A stretch of 64,000 nt of DNA from Enterococcus sp. 9D6_DIV0238 (GCF_002174455.2 NZ_CP147246.1:2321501-2385500), one strand, 5' to 3'. Shown: positions 34,734 to 47,402, counted from the stretch's first letter. Notes: generated from the letters alone by a model not told the origin. A program made the numbers and translations.

Positions 34734-35882
34734 TCATTTTGATGCAAAAACCATAAGATTTTCAGTGTCTGAGATGCATGTCTGTAAAGTTATTCGTTCA
34801 CCGCCGGCTGTTCCAATCGTTTCGTTCCAATAATCGATACCTGTAGTAACTTCTTTCCCAAAATCATCTAGGTGTAGAATATTTGTAATGATATAGGTAG
34901 TTGCTTTTCCATTATTATCATTTACAATAATTGATTGACCTCCAGATATGTTAAATAGAATAGAAAATACACCAGGATTGTGACCGATAAAATGTGTGTT
35001 GGCATTATCATCACCTGATTGTATTTGTACGCCTCCCCAAGTTGAAGCACTACCATTAGGATCGTTGTCGATAATTGATTGTCCTGCCCCTTGTCCACCA
35101 TTTTGGTAAGAAATTGTTGTGCCGTTGATAATCATTATATTAGGTTGATTATCAAAAGAATTTTGATTTGTCAAAGGGTTACTTTCGTTTGTATCATTAG
35201 TTTGAACTACTGGTTCAGAATCGATTAATTGTTCATTGGATTTTATACTTTCTTCAGACTCAGAAACTGATTCTTCCTTAGCATTGGCGGGATTAGCTAT
35301 AACATTAACTTCTATTGTTTTTAGTGCTGTGTTATTACTAGAGTCAAGTACGGTATATTCCAATTCATATATACCCTCATATGATGTATCTACTGATCCA
35401 GATACACTTATTTTGGTGCTGAGATCGCCATCTACATTGTCCCTCGCGCTAACTTCAGATAATGGATCAAAATCTTGTCCCATATAAATAGTGATATCAT
35501 GTGCGGTAATAATAGGATGTTCATTATCTACAACTGTTAAAACTAAAGAACCTTGTGAAAATATCTCTTTTTTCTTAAAAAGGACTGTAACATCTGTTGT
35601 ACCGATTCTTGTGGAATCAAAGTTGATTATCTTTATTTCTAGTCCTTGCATTTGCATCGCTGTGATATCAAATATATCTGCTATTGAAATATCGCTCCCA
35701 TATTCAATCGTTTTGTATCGTGTCCCAGATGGTAAATCCAACTTTTCTAACTCCGTCACTTGATCCTTCTCAGTATCAGCAAAGTTTTCTCTTTGATCCG
35801 ACAAGGTAAAGAAAACTAAAGTAGCAATCAAAACAAAAATGGTATACACCAAAATAGAACCTTTCAAAATCTTGCTTTTCAT
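34734..35882 (-). CDS. Membrane-anchored Ig-like plus sortase-like protein
   Basis: In this 382-residue protein an N-terminal transmembrane segment (ILKGSILVYTIFVLIATLVFF) is followed by an Ig-like DUF5011 domain (about residues 100-190, PLSEVSARDNVDGDLSTKISV) and a Ser/Asn/Glu-rich linker. The C-terminal ~140 residues resemble a class-F/D-like sortase. The catalytic His is in HFIGHNPGVF and the Cys in ITLQTCISD. The Arg expected shortly after the Cys appears to be Asn (ENLMVFA). The start at 35882 has AAAGGA eight bases upstream; an ATG nine codons earlier has no ribosome site. It could be a transpeptidase of altered chemistry or a non-enzymatic adhesin. Confidence 0.72.
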   Translation of the reverse strand: MKSKILKGSILVYTIFVLIATLVFFTLSDQRENFADTEKDQVTELEKLDLPSGTRYKTIEYGSDISIADIFDITAMQMQGLEIKIINFDSTRIGTTDVTVLFKKKEIFSQGSLVLTVVDNEHPIITAHDITIYMGQDFDPLSEVSARDNVDGDLSTKISVSGSVDTSYEGIYELEYTVLDSSNNTALKTIEVNVIANPANAKEESVSESEESIKSNEQLIDSEPVVQTNDTNESNPLTNQNSFDNQPNIMIINGTTISYQNGGQGAGQSIIDNDPNGSASTWGGVQIQSGDDNANTHFIGHNPGVFSILFNISGGQSIIVNDNNGKATTYIITNILHLDDFGKEVTTGIDYWNETIGTAGGERITLQTCISDTENLMVFASK

Positions 35883-36217
35883 ACATATCATCCTTTCAAG
35901 GAACGTCATCTAATTTGAAAGTAATAATAATACGTATAGTTTTTATATTCTATTAATTTGTTCCATCTTTCATTCTAAATGATGGCGAAGTGCCAATGTA
36001 TCAGTATATTTCAATTTTTTCACTTTTTTAAATTTTGTGAATTAGTATATTTTTATAATTTATTTTTATTTTATAAATTTAATATATTTTTGAAATAACT
36101 TATGCATTTACACTAAATAGTTCTATTCTAATTAAATAGAGAAACTTAAAATTGGTACAAATATTGAAAAATAGCATAAGATGTATTATTAGTTTGACAA
36201 AAAAACTATCAGTAGAT
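35883..36217. other. AT-rich intergenic stretch, no gene recognised
   Basis: It contains very AT-rich sequence with no supported reading frame. It must carry the promoter of the sortase-like gene on the minus strand, but the base composition makes any -10/-35 call unreliable. Confidence 0.4.
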
Positions 36218-36385
36218 CTATTCAGAGGGAAATAACGATTTAATAATAGAAATGCTATTTGTAATAATAATACTAGTTAAGATAATGGATACTAGTAACA
36301 CAGAAAAGCCTTTCCAAAGTAGAAAAGCTAATAATAATAAGCAAACACTATTAATTGACAATCTAAATATCATTTTTTTGTCCAT
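36218..36385 (-). CDS. 55-residue membrane micro-protein
   Basis: On the minus strand ATG at 36385 has AAAGGAAAAATT immediately upstream. The frame encodes MDKKMIFRLSINSVCLLLL continuing through a second hydrophobic run (SVLLVSIILTSIIITNSISII) to a stop at 36218. It has one or two membrane helices and a basic N terminus. It lies 86 bases downstream of a truncated Mga-like gene and about 335 bases upstream of the sortase-like gene, same strand. Family unknown. Confidence 0.5.
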   Translation of the reverse strand: MDKKMIFRLSINSVCLLLLAFLLWKGFSVLLVSIILTSIIITNSISIIKSLFPSE

Positions 36386-36470
36386 AATTTTTCCTTTTTG
36401 ACTAGTTTATTTTATATACATATCAATTTTATACTGCTATGTACTGTAATACAAGAATTTTTCATTTTAG

Positions 36471-37478
36471 TTAGATATCGAAATTAGTTTTAAGATATTC
36501 GTCAAGAAGAAAAGAAGTCAGTCTTTTTAAAGAGTGTATGTCATAAATATCTTCGAGAAAAAAATACTTTTTGTTATCTAATCTTGGGCCAATAGAATCA
36601 GTTATAATAATTTTTGCTTTAGAGACACTATCTACTAGCTGAAACAATTCTGGATTAAAAATAGTTTGAATAAAATTTTCATTAAAAGAATCTCCCAAAA
36701 TATTCCGAGAATACTCTATAAATATAGTGAACTTTTCAATAGAATTTTTCTTATAAATAGAATAAAAAATCAATGAAAGTTCTTCTTCTAAAATGTCTAA
36801 ATTCGAAATTTGTAGTTTTTCTAAAGTGTGAGAATGTTTATTAAGTTCTTTAGAAATTATTTCTTTAGAAAAATGGTATTTTTTGTTATTTTGAAAGATG
36901 TAATTGGATGAATAGCCTCGATTGATTTTTGTGATCACTAAATTTTCGATGGAGAACTGATTTCTAAATAACAATAGAAATGCAGAAAAATAAAATAAAT
37001 CATCTTTTGAATCTACAAAATGGAACTTATCTAAATAAATTCGACTAAGTTTAGATGATATATCTAAAAAAATGTTGTTATTAATTGTATGCATAATTTT
37101 CAAAATTGGAAATCGGGTTTCACGCGTATATGCTGGATCGAACTGGGTAAAAGCTCTGCTAAAGAAGTTAAAAAAAAGACGTTCTAAATCAAAGGTGTCA
37201 TCACTAATTGGATAATCATATTGAAAATACTTAATACATAATGATAGGTCATTAAAATCCTTTAGAATGTCAAATAGTTCTCGCGCATCGGAATTCAAAT
37301 CGCTTATATGTTTTCCCTTACGAAGTCGATTGTCAGTTATTGCGAAAATATACTGGAATCGTCTTTTTTGTATAGAAGACATAGAGATAAATGAGCTTCC
37401 AAAAATAGCTTTTAGTGAAGAATCAGGAAGTTGTACAGACAAAAATTCTTTCGGCCGTTCAGTGTCATATGGGAGAAT
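36471..37478 (-). pseudogene. Decapitated Mga-like regulator
   Basis: The open frame (~336 residues, opening ILPYDTERPKEFLSVQLPDSS) matches only the middle and C-terminal parts of the Mga layout. FQYIFAITDNRLRKGKHISD corresponds to WSYVIAINLYRYNQKKELSS in the regulator at 7876. The final EIIB-like part (AKIIITDSIGPRLDN) is present. Both DNA-binding helix-turn-helix domains are missing and there is a stop just upstream (37479-37481). No in-frame remnant of the N-terminal half is seen. A TTG at 37442 could start a shorter protein without DNA-binding ability. Confidence 0.65.
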
Positions 37479-37700
37479 TTATAATTCTGGAACTTTATTC
37501 AGTGATTATTCTTGTAGCATTGTCCGCCATCTATTTTCTAATTGTTTTTACAGTCACTAGAACAGGCGACTAGAAATAGAAGCTGTTTAACAAGGGTAGG
37601 TGAAATAATAGGAATTTTTTTAAGATAAAACAAATTAATGCATTCTCCAAAAGAAACCTTTATACTAAAGAGACGAAGAAACAGTTTCTGGAGGGAAAGC

Positions 37701-38198
37701 ATGAATAATAATGATATACTGATTCGACTGCGTTATGCATTAGATATCAAAGATACAGATATGATCAAGATTTTTAAATTAGGCGGTCTTGATGTTACAA
37801 AAGAGGAACTACGTGTGCTGCTAACGAAGCAAGAGGAAGCGGATGACCTGCCGCGGGATGCTGTTTGTAATGATCGAACATTGGAAATTTTCTTGAATGG
37901 ATTGATCACATACAAAAGAGGAACAACGCCTGTTAAAAATGGCGTTGCACCTAAACCGACATTTTTGATCACAAGCCAGCGTAATGTAAATAATGTGATG
38001 CTGAAAAAAGTCAAAATCGCTTTGGCATTGACCAGTGATGATATGCTGGATGTTTTGCGTTTGGCTGGAGTTTACGCTTCTGATAGTGAATTGAGTGCGA
38101 TCCTCAGAAAAGAAGGGCACCGAAACTATAAAGAATGTAAAGACCGTTATGCTAGAAATTTCCTAAAAGGTTTGGCGATCAAGTATCGTGATTTATAA
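37701..38198 (+). CDS. DUF1456 family protein (YehS-like)
   Basis: This 165-residue protein is built of two copies of a ~75-residue helical module (NNDILIRLRYALDIKDTDMIKIFKLGG and NNVMLKKVKIALALTSDDMLDVLRLAG). It resembles the DUF1456/YehS family, whose function is not established. ATG at 37701 follows GGAGGGAAAGC. An in-frame ATG 21 codons earlier lacks a ribosome site. It is probably monocistronic. Confidence 0.85.
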   Translation: MNNNDILIRLRYALDIKDTDMIKIFKLGGLDVTKEELRVLLTKQEEADDLPRDAVCNDRTLEIFLNGLITYKRGTTPVKNGVAPKPTFLITSQRNVNNVMLKKVKIALALTSDDMLDVLRLAGVYASDSELSAILRKEGHRNYKECKDRYARNFLKGLAIKYRDL

Positions 38199-38210
38199 TA
38201 AGGTATTAAG

Positions 38211-38250
38211 GATAGAACTGGTCATCAACAGCTGGTTTTATCTTTTTTTC
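38211..38250 (+). terminator. Terminator after the DUF1456 gene
   Basis: GATAGAACTGG pairs with CTGGTTTTATC through several G-U pairs and is followed by TTTTTTTC. Confidence 0.6.
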
Positions 38251-38277
38251 TACAATAGTTAATGTGAGGAGGACACT

Positions 38278-39198
38278 ATGAAAAAGATCGAACGAATCTT
38301 AGCGATCATCGTATTGCTGTTAGAAAATGAACGTATTTCAACGGCTCAACTGGCAGAGCGTTTTAGCGTAACAAAGCGAACGATTTTCAGAGATATTGAA
38401 ACGATCGAGCTAGCTGGTTTTCCTATTATTTCTCATTCAGGCCGCAACGGCGGTTTTTCATTGATGGAGTCATTTAAGCTGCGGACATATACCTACAGCG
38501 GTGAAGAAAAGCAAGCGATCTTAGAAGCCTTGGATGTCAAAGAAGGTCTATTTGGGATTTTTGATCAGCAAACGACGATCAAAGAAAAAATCGAACTCGT
38601 TCAAAAAACAGCAAATACGGATAAAGTAATACCGCATTTTTCCTTTGAATCTCCAACTATGCACCGCCCGGAAATCGAGCTTGAGACGAAACAAAAAATC
38701 AATCAAATCAATTTGGCTCTGAAAAACAAACAGAAGTTATTGGTCGATTATATAGACAATAAAGGAGAACACACGAAGCGGCTTATCCATCCTTATGAAG
38801 TGATATTGAATAATGGCAGCTGGTATGTCTATTCTTTTTGTGAAAAACGAGGGGCGTTCAGGTATTTTAAAATCACTCGAATTCGACAGTTAGTTCTTCA
38901 AAAAGAGCTATTTACTTTAGTTGATTCTTCAAGAGCAAAGCAAAAAGAACATCCAGGCAGCGCTATTCGATTACAGTTTCCAAAAGAAGATCTAGGAAAG
39001 TTATATGATTATTATACAGAAGCTGAAATCCAAATAGTAGATACACATATAGAAGTGAGCATATATGCCAATCAACAAAAAACGATTCTGCCATTTTTAT
39101 TGATGTTTGGTCATGGTGTGAAGGTGATTGCACCCGAAGAATTACGATTACTACATCAACAGGAAATCGCTAAGTTGGCGCAAACTTACGATGATTGA
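38278..39198 (+). CDS. HTH plus WYL-domain regulator (YafY type)
   Basis: This 306-residue protein has a DeoR-like helix-turn-helix (ISTAQLAERFSVTKRTIFRDIETIELAGFP). The WYL domain covers about residues 135-215 (KQKLLVDYIDNKGEHTKRLIHPYEVILNNGSWYVYSFCEKRGAFRYFKITRI), and a C-terminal extension follows. WYL regulators sense ligands such as nucleic-acid pieces or nucleotides. It has a GAGGAGG ribosome site. The next gene follows after 20 bases, so the two form an operon. Confidence 0.88.
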   Translation: MKKIERILAIIVLLLENERISTAQLAERFSVTKRTIFRDIETIELAGFPIISHSGRNGGFSLMESFKLRTYTYSGEEKQAILEALDVKEGLFGIFDQQTTIKEKIELVQKTANTDKVIPHFSFESPTMHRPEIELETKQKINQINLALKNKQKLLVDYIDNKGEHTKRLIHPYEVILNNGSWYVYSFCEKRGAFRYFKITRIRQLVLQKELFTLVDSSRAKQKEHPGSAIRLQFPKEDLGKLYDYYTEAEIQIVDTHIEVSIYANQQKTILPFLLMFGHGVKVIAPEELRLLHQQEIAKLAQTYDD

Positions 39199-39218
39199 GT
39201 TAGGAGGAAGTGATACCA

Positions 39219-39788
39219 ATGGAGATCGATAATCTATTACCAGTGACAACGAGACAAGAATTAAGGGCGTGGCTGCAAGAAAACAGCACTACTCAAAAAT
39301 ATTGCTGGGTGATCGTAAGTGTCAAACCTGAACCCAATAAAATCCAGTATTTAGATGCGGTAGAGGAAGCATTATGCTTCGGCTGGATCGATGGGATCAA
39401 AAAGAAAGCATCTGAGACTCAAACAGCTCAGCGTTTGTCACCTAGAGGACCTAAAAGTTCGTGGACCGAATTAAATAAAGAAAGAGTCCGCCGTCTGGAA
39501 CGTTTGGGCCAGATGACGGAACAAGGACGAAAAGTTTTGCCGGACATGGATCCTGCTTCGTTTAAAATCGATGAAGAAGTTGAAATGCGTTTAAAAGAAG
39601 AAGCGGTCGTCTATCAGAATTTTTTGGCTTTCCCTGAATTGTATCGCCGTATTCGGGTCGACACTCTTCAAGGGTACAAAGAAGTACAGCCGGAAATATT
39701 CGAGAAGCGTTTAACTAAATTGATCGAAAATACTCGAGCGAACAAGATGTATGGTGCCTGGCATGATGAGGGCCGTTTGTTGGAATAA
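39219..39788 (+). CDS. YdeI/OmpD-associated family protein
   Basis: This 189-residue protein shows the YdeI-family core YLDAVEEALCFGWIDGIKKK, followed by RLSPRGPKSSWTELNKERVRRLERLG. The family occurs in stress or bacteriocin-protection contexts, but its biochemical role is unclear. ATG at 39219 is chosen because AGGAGGAA lies about ten bases upstream; a GTG at 39210 is too close to that site. It is probably co-transcribed with the WYL regulator. Confidence 0.82.
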   Translation: MEIDNLLPVTTRQELRAWLQENSTTQKYCWVIVSVKPEPNKIQYLDAVEEALCFGWIDGIKKKASETQTAQRLSPRGPKSSWTELNKERVRRLERLGQMTEQGRKVLPDMDPASFKIDEEVEMRLKEEAVVYQNFLAFPELYRRIRVDTLQGYKEVQPEIFEKRLTKLIENTRANKMYGAWHDEGRLLE

Positions 39789-39873
39789 AGTGTTTGATTT
39801 AAACTGCCATTCAACAGGTATGCAAAAAAGCGTCTAATTGTCGAATAGAAGAACTGCTTTTTCTATGGACATG

Positions 39874-40389
39874 TTACTCCGATAGATGAAGCAGTTCATA
39901 AACTGTCCCGCTATCTGTGAAGTCTTCTGGAGCCTGTGCAAAGAAATAAAATTCAACATACCTCCATTTATCTGGGTTATACACCAGAACTTTTCCTAAG
40001 CAATCCTCAGCTTCGAGAGAAAAATCTGGCGCTGTCATGTGTTCTGCTGGTTGAATCGGATGCTCAATTTCAAGTACATACGCGGCTTGAGCAAACATTG
40101 CTGATCGTTCGATATGAAGTGGAACAGCAACAGCGATGTGCTGCCAGCCAAATGAAGCTAAAATATTATCGTAGAATCCTTCAAAAATGAACTGATTCAT
40201 TCCTTTAGCGTCATTCCAAATATAAAAAGGAGCGTATTCCTTTTTGGTTGGTGTATCGATGATCAGGTAGGCTTTAAATAATAAGCCAGGAAAGTGATCT
40301 GTTTTGTGACCATTATCGGTGATTCTTTGTCTGATGATTCTCATATCATAATCGTTTGGTAAGGTGATTTTATATTGCATAGCATTCAT
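39874..40389 (-). CDS. DUF4865 family protein
   Basis: This 171-residue protein resembles DUF4865 proteins: MQYKITLPNDYDMRIIRQRI start, FPGLLFKAYLI and YAPFYIWNDAKGMNQFIF segments. It is transcribed divergently from a LysR regulator gene. This arrangement supports control by that regulator. Biochemical role unknown. Confidence 0.82.
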   Translation of the reverse strand: MNAMQYKITLPNDYDMRIIRQRITDNGHKTDHFPGLLFKAYLIIDTPTKKEYAPFYIWNDAKGMNQFIFEGFYDNILASFGWQHIAVAVPLHIERSAMFAQAAYVLEIEHPIQPAEHMTAPDFSLEAEDCLGKVLVYNPDKWRYVEFYFFAQAPEDFTDSGTVYELLHLSE

Positions 40390-40506
40390 AGATCTGCACG
40401 TCCTTTCTGTGTGAGTTCATTATACAAAGGGAAACCCTAAGTGTATAATGGTAAAATAGCATCGTGGTTATTCCATATTGGAATAGACATATGGATGGGG
40501 GATATC

Positions 40507-41295
40507 ATGGAGACAAATGACCTTAAAATCTTTAACGAAGTTGCGCAATTAAAATCAACGATCAAAGCAGCAGAAAAGCTGAATTATGTGCAATCAACAG
40601 TGAGCAAAAGAATGGTTCGCTTGGAGAATCAGCTTGGGAGAAAATTGTTTCATAGGACAAATCGTGGGATGGCGTTGACTGAAGATGGTGAACGATTTCT
40701 GGACTATACGACACGAATTTTAGCAACGGTTTCAGAAATGGAAGAAGCCTTTTGCTTGGATAAAAGACAGGTACGAGTCGGCGGCACACAGGCGATCACT
40801 CAGAATTATTTACAGGGCTATATTTTTGATGAGAGCCTCTCGATTTTTACGAAACCAACGGCTGATTTAGTTCAAAAATTAAAAGCAGGTATGATCGATT
40901 TCATACTCGTAAATAAAAAGATAAACGATCAGAAACTAAAGGAAGTTCAGAGAATCAAAGAAAAGTTAGTATGGACGCAAGCGAAGAGGAATAATACGGA
41001 ACTGCTTGAAAATAAAATTCTTATTAGCAGAGAAAAAGATTGCCCATATAGAAACGCGACCTTGGAGATCCTGAAAAAACAGAACCAAATAGAAGCATCT
41101 GTTATTGAAATCGATACCTTGGATATTATGGTAACGATGCTTGAAACGAATAATGCATCTGCGATTTTACCGAAAAAACTAGTGGATTCGAATGAAAAGC
41201 TCCAGGTATTACCGAATCAAGTGCAGAAACAAGGCATAATTTACGTTTATACTACGCAAGAAATGCCGTTAAATAAAGGGTTTAAACTTTTATAG
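40507..41295 (+). CDS. LysR-family regulator
   Basis: This 262-residue protein has an N-terminal LysR helix-turn-helix (DLKIFNEVAQLKSTIKAAEKLNYVQSTVSKRMVRLENQLG) and a short effector domain. ATG at 40507 gives the usual LysR N terminus METNDLKIF and has GGGGGAT upstream. The effector domain is shorter than the usual ~290-300 residues of the family. It is divergent from the DUF4865 gene. Confidence 0.88.
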   Translation: METNDLKIFNEVAQLKSTIKAAEKLNYVQSTVSKRMVRLENQLGRKLFHRTNRGMALTEDGERFLDYTTRILATVSEMEEAFCLDKRQVRVGGTQAITQNYLQGYIFDESLSIFTKPTADLVQKLKAGMIDFILVNKKINDQKLKEVQRIKEKLVWTQAKRNNTELLENKILISREKDCPYRNATLEILKKQNQIEASVIEIDTLDIMVTMLETNNASAILPKKLVDSNEKLQVLPNQVQKQGIIYVYTTQEMPLNKGFKLL

Positions 41296-41306
41296 ACAGA
41301 AAAAAA

Positions 41307-41590
41307 GGTTGAGACAGAAGTGTTTAATCCCGAGAACCAAGAAGGTACTGTGCAACATCAACTCATTCTTCGTTGTGTTTTACAGCAATAAGAAAGAATC
41401 CACGAAAATTGTTTTGCAAATTTTTGTGGATTCTTTCTTATTTCCGACCTTCAAAGCTTAGGGCTTTAGCCCTTAGCATTTGATGAGATCGGAGTGCAAC
41501 GTAGTGGGATTGCTTCTGCTCTCATCGTTTATCCGGAGTACAGGTGTCCGGATTTGACTCGCAGAGTGTTATCCCAATCACTTTTTGTCC
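41307..41590 (+). repeat. Dispersed intergenic repeat, long copy
   Basis: It opens with GGTTGAGACAGAAGTGTTTA. It continues with CCGAGAACCAAGAAGGTACT and CTCATTCTTCGTTGTGTTTT, then a perfect 14-bp hairpin at 41390-41439 (AAGAAAGAATCCAC and its complement). It ends with GCTTCTGCTCTCATCG-type sequence and a different terminus. The first ~130 bases match the full-length copy at 47403-47765 read on the minus strand. It fills the whole gap between the LysR gene and the choloylglycine-hydrolase-like gene. Confidence 0.8.
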
Positions 41591-41595
41591 TGCGT

Positions 41596-42588
41596 TTATT
41601 TTTTATTGCGATATAAAATATCTTCAGTATCTGAACTTGACCAGATTTTTCCGTTTGGCGCATCGAAGTCTTCAGCGGTTAGATCAATACAGCGAATACG
41701 TTGGTTATTGTATGTTTTATAGTAATATTTCAATGAACTATTCATCATGATCGATGTATATTGGGTATAATCATAAGAATCTGTTGTTTGTACGAGCCCT
41801 TTTGGAACACTCACGTTGGAAAGAACATGGAATGCAGCAGTTACTGCGTCTACTTCTGATTCGACCTCTTGTAAACAAGATTTCAGAAAGGCTGCCCGAA
41901 TAAAACGTGAGGGTGATGTAAAATCACCTGGAAGGCCGAAAGAACCAGCACCTTCACCGAAAGGTCTCATGATGATATTTTGCAATTGAAATTCTGTTTT
42001 TTGAGTCGTTGAAAGACCGATATAGTTTCTAAGATTTGTCACATGCCATAGATAGTCCGGGCTGTTGGTCATCACACCGACTGTATTATCATGGATTTGC
42101 AGGATTTCATCAATATATTCGATCACGATGCTTTGACCTGAGGCATCAGTAACGACCCAATGAAGAGGTAAAACAGTCTCAAGAAAGTCTAATGGAATGT
42201 TTTCAATTTGGGCATTTTCCATCACTTCTGCAGCTTCTCGAACTGTTGCGCAAGAAGAGAGTAAAAATGGAACAACATCATGTGGGGCTAAGGGATATGT
42301 TTTATCATGTGCTTGATCATTATAGTCGGCATAACCTGAAAAATAAAGAGTTGCACAAGACAAGCCTTTTTCATTTAAGCCATCCGCGAAGATGAAGGCG
42401 TCATTTTCTTGTCGCGCCATTCCTACGAAGGCATAGTCATTTTTATGATTATCACTGTCATCATTATTAAAAACAAACTTTTTTCTAGGAATAAATGTTG
42501 GCTCTGCTTCTAAAACTACGCCAAAATCCATTGTTCGAGCCAATAAAACATCTTGCTCATCAGTCGTCATCGTGATACTTGTACACAT
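41596..42588 (-). CDS. Choloylglycine hydrolase/penicillin V acylase family (Ntn hydrolase)
   Basis: This 330-residue protein begins Met-Cys-Thr, so Met removal would expose the nucleophilic Cys2 of the family. Arg is in LLARTMDFG. NSPDYLWHVTNLRNY contains the conserved Asn, and SRFIRAAFL carries the late Arg. Such enzymes hydrolyse conjugated bile salts or penicillin V and some acyl-homoserine lactones. Which of these applies cannot be read from motifs alone. It is monocistronic, with the start at 42588 behind a GAGGGAG site. Confidence 0.88.
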   Translation of the reverse strand: MCTSITMTTDEQDVLLARTMDFGVVLEAEPTFIPRKKFVFNNDDSDNHKNDYAFVGMARQENDAFIFADGLNEKGLSCATLYFSGYADYNDQAHDKTYPLAPHDVVPFLLSSCATVREAAEVMENAQIENIPLDFLETVLPLHWVVTDASGQSIVIEYIDEILQIHDNTVGVMTNSPDYLWHVTNLRNYIGLSTTQKTEFQLQNIIMRPFGEGAGSFGLPGDFTSPSRFIRAAFLKSCLQEVESEVDAVTAAFHVLSNVSVPKGLVQTTDSYDYTQYTSIMMNSSLKYYYKTYNNQRIRCIDLTAEDFDAPNGKIWSSSDTEDILYRNKK

Positions 42589-42691
42589 GGAAATCTCTCC
42601 CTCTTTTATAAATGTTCTCTTTTTAAAATTTTAACGTACTTTTATGACAGAGACAAACAAAAGACTATAGTATTAAGCATTTATTAAACTA

Positions 42692-42740
42692 AAAACTGTA
42701 AAATCTATTAGAAAAGCTAAATGATTTTACAGTTTTTTTT
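42692..42740. terminator. Bidirectional terminator
   Basis: AAAACTGTAAAATC and GATTTTACAGTTTT form a perfect 14-bp stem with A and T tracts on both sides. It lies between the bgl hydrolase gene end (42759) and the upstream region of the choloylglycine-hydrolase-like gene. Confidence 0.8.
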
Positions 42741-42758
42741 AGTTATTCAATTTTTTCA

Positions 42759-44207
<1,449 letters not shown>

Positions 44208-44231
44208 TTAAATGTATTTTAGTTGAAAAGA

Positions 44232-44270
44232 AAAATTGCGGGAGGATGAGTTTATTCATTTCCCGCAATT
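44232..44270 (-). terminator. Hairpin between bglP and the GH1 gene
   Basis: TTGCGGGA and TCCCGCAA form the stem. On the minus strand TTTTTCTTTTC follows, so it could terminate part of the bglP transcripts before the hydrolase gene. Confidence 0.7.
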
Positions 44271-44285
44271 TCATTTAAAGCACTG

Positions 44286-46247
<1,962 letters not shown>

Positions 46248-46319
46248 ATGTCCTTTCCAAAGACGGGGGATTTCCGATGCTCCTTTTCTTTAAAGTATTT
46301 ATCTTAAGAGAAATATCTC

Positions 46320-47171
46320 TTAATCTCTGGTTTTTTCAATAATTCGCGCAAGGTGAATCGTAATGTAAACTTGTTCATCTTTTGAAATAGTATAATTGCG
46401 TCTTGTTTTAAGAAGTTCTGCGACTTTTTTTGTTACCTCAAAAGCTTCAGGATATTGGTTAGTCACGAGTAGAAACAGCTCATTTTCGACTTGATTTTCT
46501 TCTTTTTCCAATGCATTATTTTTTAAGACCCGCTCAGAGAAAAATTTGAGATGGGTGATAAATCGTTGGAAGTAAATATCATTTTCAACAAAGTTGATTT
46601 TTAGTGTGTATTTGATCACTGTTAAAATTTCTTCGATCAACTGTGTTAAACTGACTGCATCTTCATGACTGTTGTCGATGCCGGCATTGGTGATATGAAG
46701 TGCTAAAAAGCCAGCTTCATCATCAGTCAAGTTGACTGCTAGTTTTTGATTGACGATCTGGATCGCTTTTCGGGCGATTTTTAGCTCGTTCGGGAAAAAG
46801 CGTTTAATGTCCCATAACAAGAAATTTTTTACCTGAATATTATTTTTTTCACGTTGGATTGCGGAATGAAGATGATCAGCAATAGCGATAAAAGCAATCT
46901 CATTTAGTTTTTTATCTAATGTTCGAGTCGCATAGGAAACAATTTCGTAGGAGATACTGATGATTTCTTCTGGAATTTCAGAGAAAACTTTTTCGATCTG
47001 CTCTGGTTCCACTTGATTTTCTAATTTGAATACTTTTTCAACTTTTTCTTCATTTACTTGTGCACCGGCCTTCATCTGAAAACCCAGTCCATTACCCATC
47101 AAAATAACTTCTTCATGTTCTTCGTTTGTGACGATGACAACATTATTATTCAGAATTTTTAGAATTTCCAA
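46320..47171 (-). CDS. bglG: BglG/LicT-family transcriptional antiterminator
   Basis: This 283-residue protein has an N-terminal RNA-binding CAT domain (EILKILNNNVVIVTNEEHEEVILMGNGLGFQ), then PRD1 and PRD2 with conserved His residues (IADHLHSAI; LALHITNAG; VYITIHLARI). The family binds RAT RNA hairpins and stops intrinsic termination when its PRDs are suitably phosphorylated. A TTG start at 47171 fits the family N terminus, and GGGGGAT lies upstream. A longer frame to 47231 would begin inside the terminator. It is the first gene of the bgl operon. Confidence 0.9.
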   Translation of the reverse strand: MEILKILNNNVVIVTNEEHEEVILMGNGLGFQMKAGAQVNEEKVEKVFKLENQVEPEQIEKVFSEIPEEIISISYEIVSYATRTLDKKLNEIAFIAIADHLHSAIQREKNNIQVKNFLLWDIKRFFPNELKIARKAIQIVNQKLAVNLTDDEAGFLALHITNAGIDNSHEDAVSLTQLIEEILTVIKYTLKINFVENDIYFQRFITHLKFFSERVLKNNALEKEENQVENELFLLVTNQYPEAFEVTKKVAELLKTRRNYTISKDEQVYITIHLARIIEKTRD

Positions 47172-47201
47172 AGCAGTATCCCCCTTACTCCTATGAAATA
47201 G

Positions 47202-47266
47202 AAAAAACCTAAACAAGCCCTTTTCAGGCATTGTTTAGGTTTAGCTTAACTTAATAATCACTATCC
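47202..47266 (-). promoter_or_regulatory. RAT element and overlapping terminator upstream of bglG
   Basis: On the minus strand the RAT begins GGATAGTGATTATTAAG (from 47266). Its end CTAAACC overlaps the left arm of a terminator stem AAACCTAAACAA (47231-47242) pairing with TTGTTTAGGTTT (47205-47216), followed by T. This is the classical antitermination layout. Confidence 0.85.
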
Positions 47267-47279
47267 TACTTACAATGCA

Positions 47280-47308
47280 AATATACAATATAGAGAAAGC
47301 GCTGTCAA
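47280..47308 (-). promoter_or_regulatory. bgl operon promoter with overlapping cre-like site
   Basis: On the minus strand TTGACA (47303-47308), 17 bases, then TATATT (47280-47285). TGACAGCGCTTTCT overlaps the -35 and fits a catabolite responsive element at most positions. The RAT would lie at the very 5' end of the transcript. Confidence 0.75.
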
Positions 47309-47402
47309 TGGTTTGTTTAAGGAAATGATTAGAAGAAAATAAGTTTCATACATTCTGAACATGAACAGCTTTATTTTGTCTAAAAAGCTGGAGGAATATC
47401 AG

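Noticed and set aside
41307..41590. Repeat copy as an insertion sequence
   Set aside because: It has no reading frame for a transposase and no terminal inverted repeats. It behaves like a non-coding intergenic repeat family.
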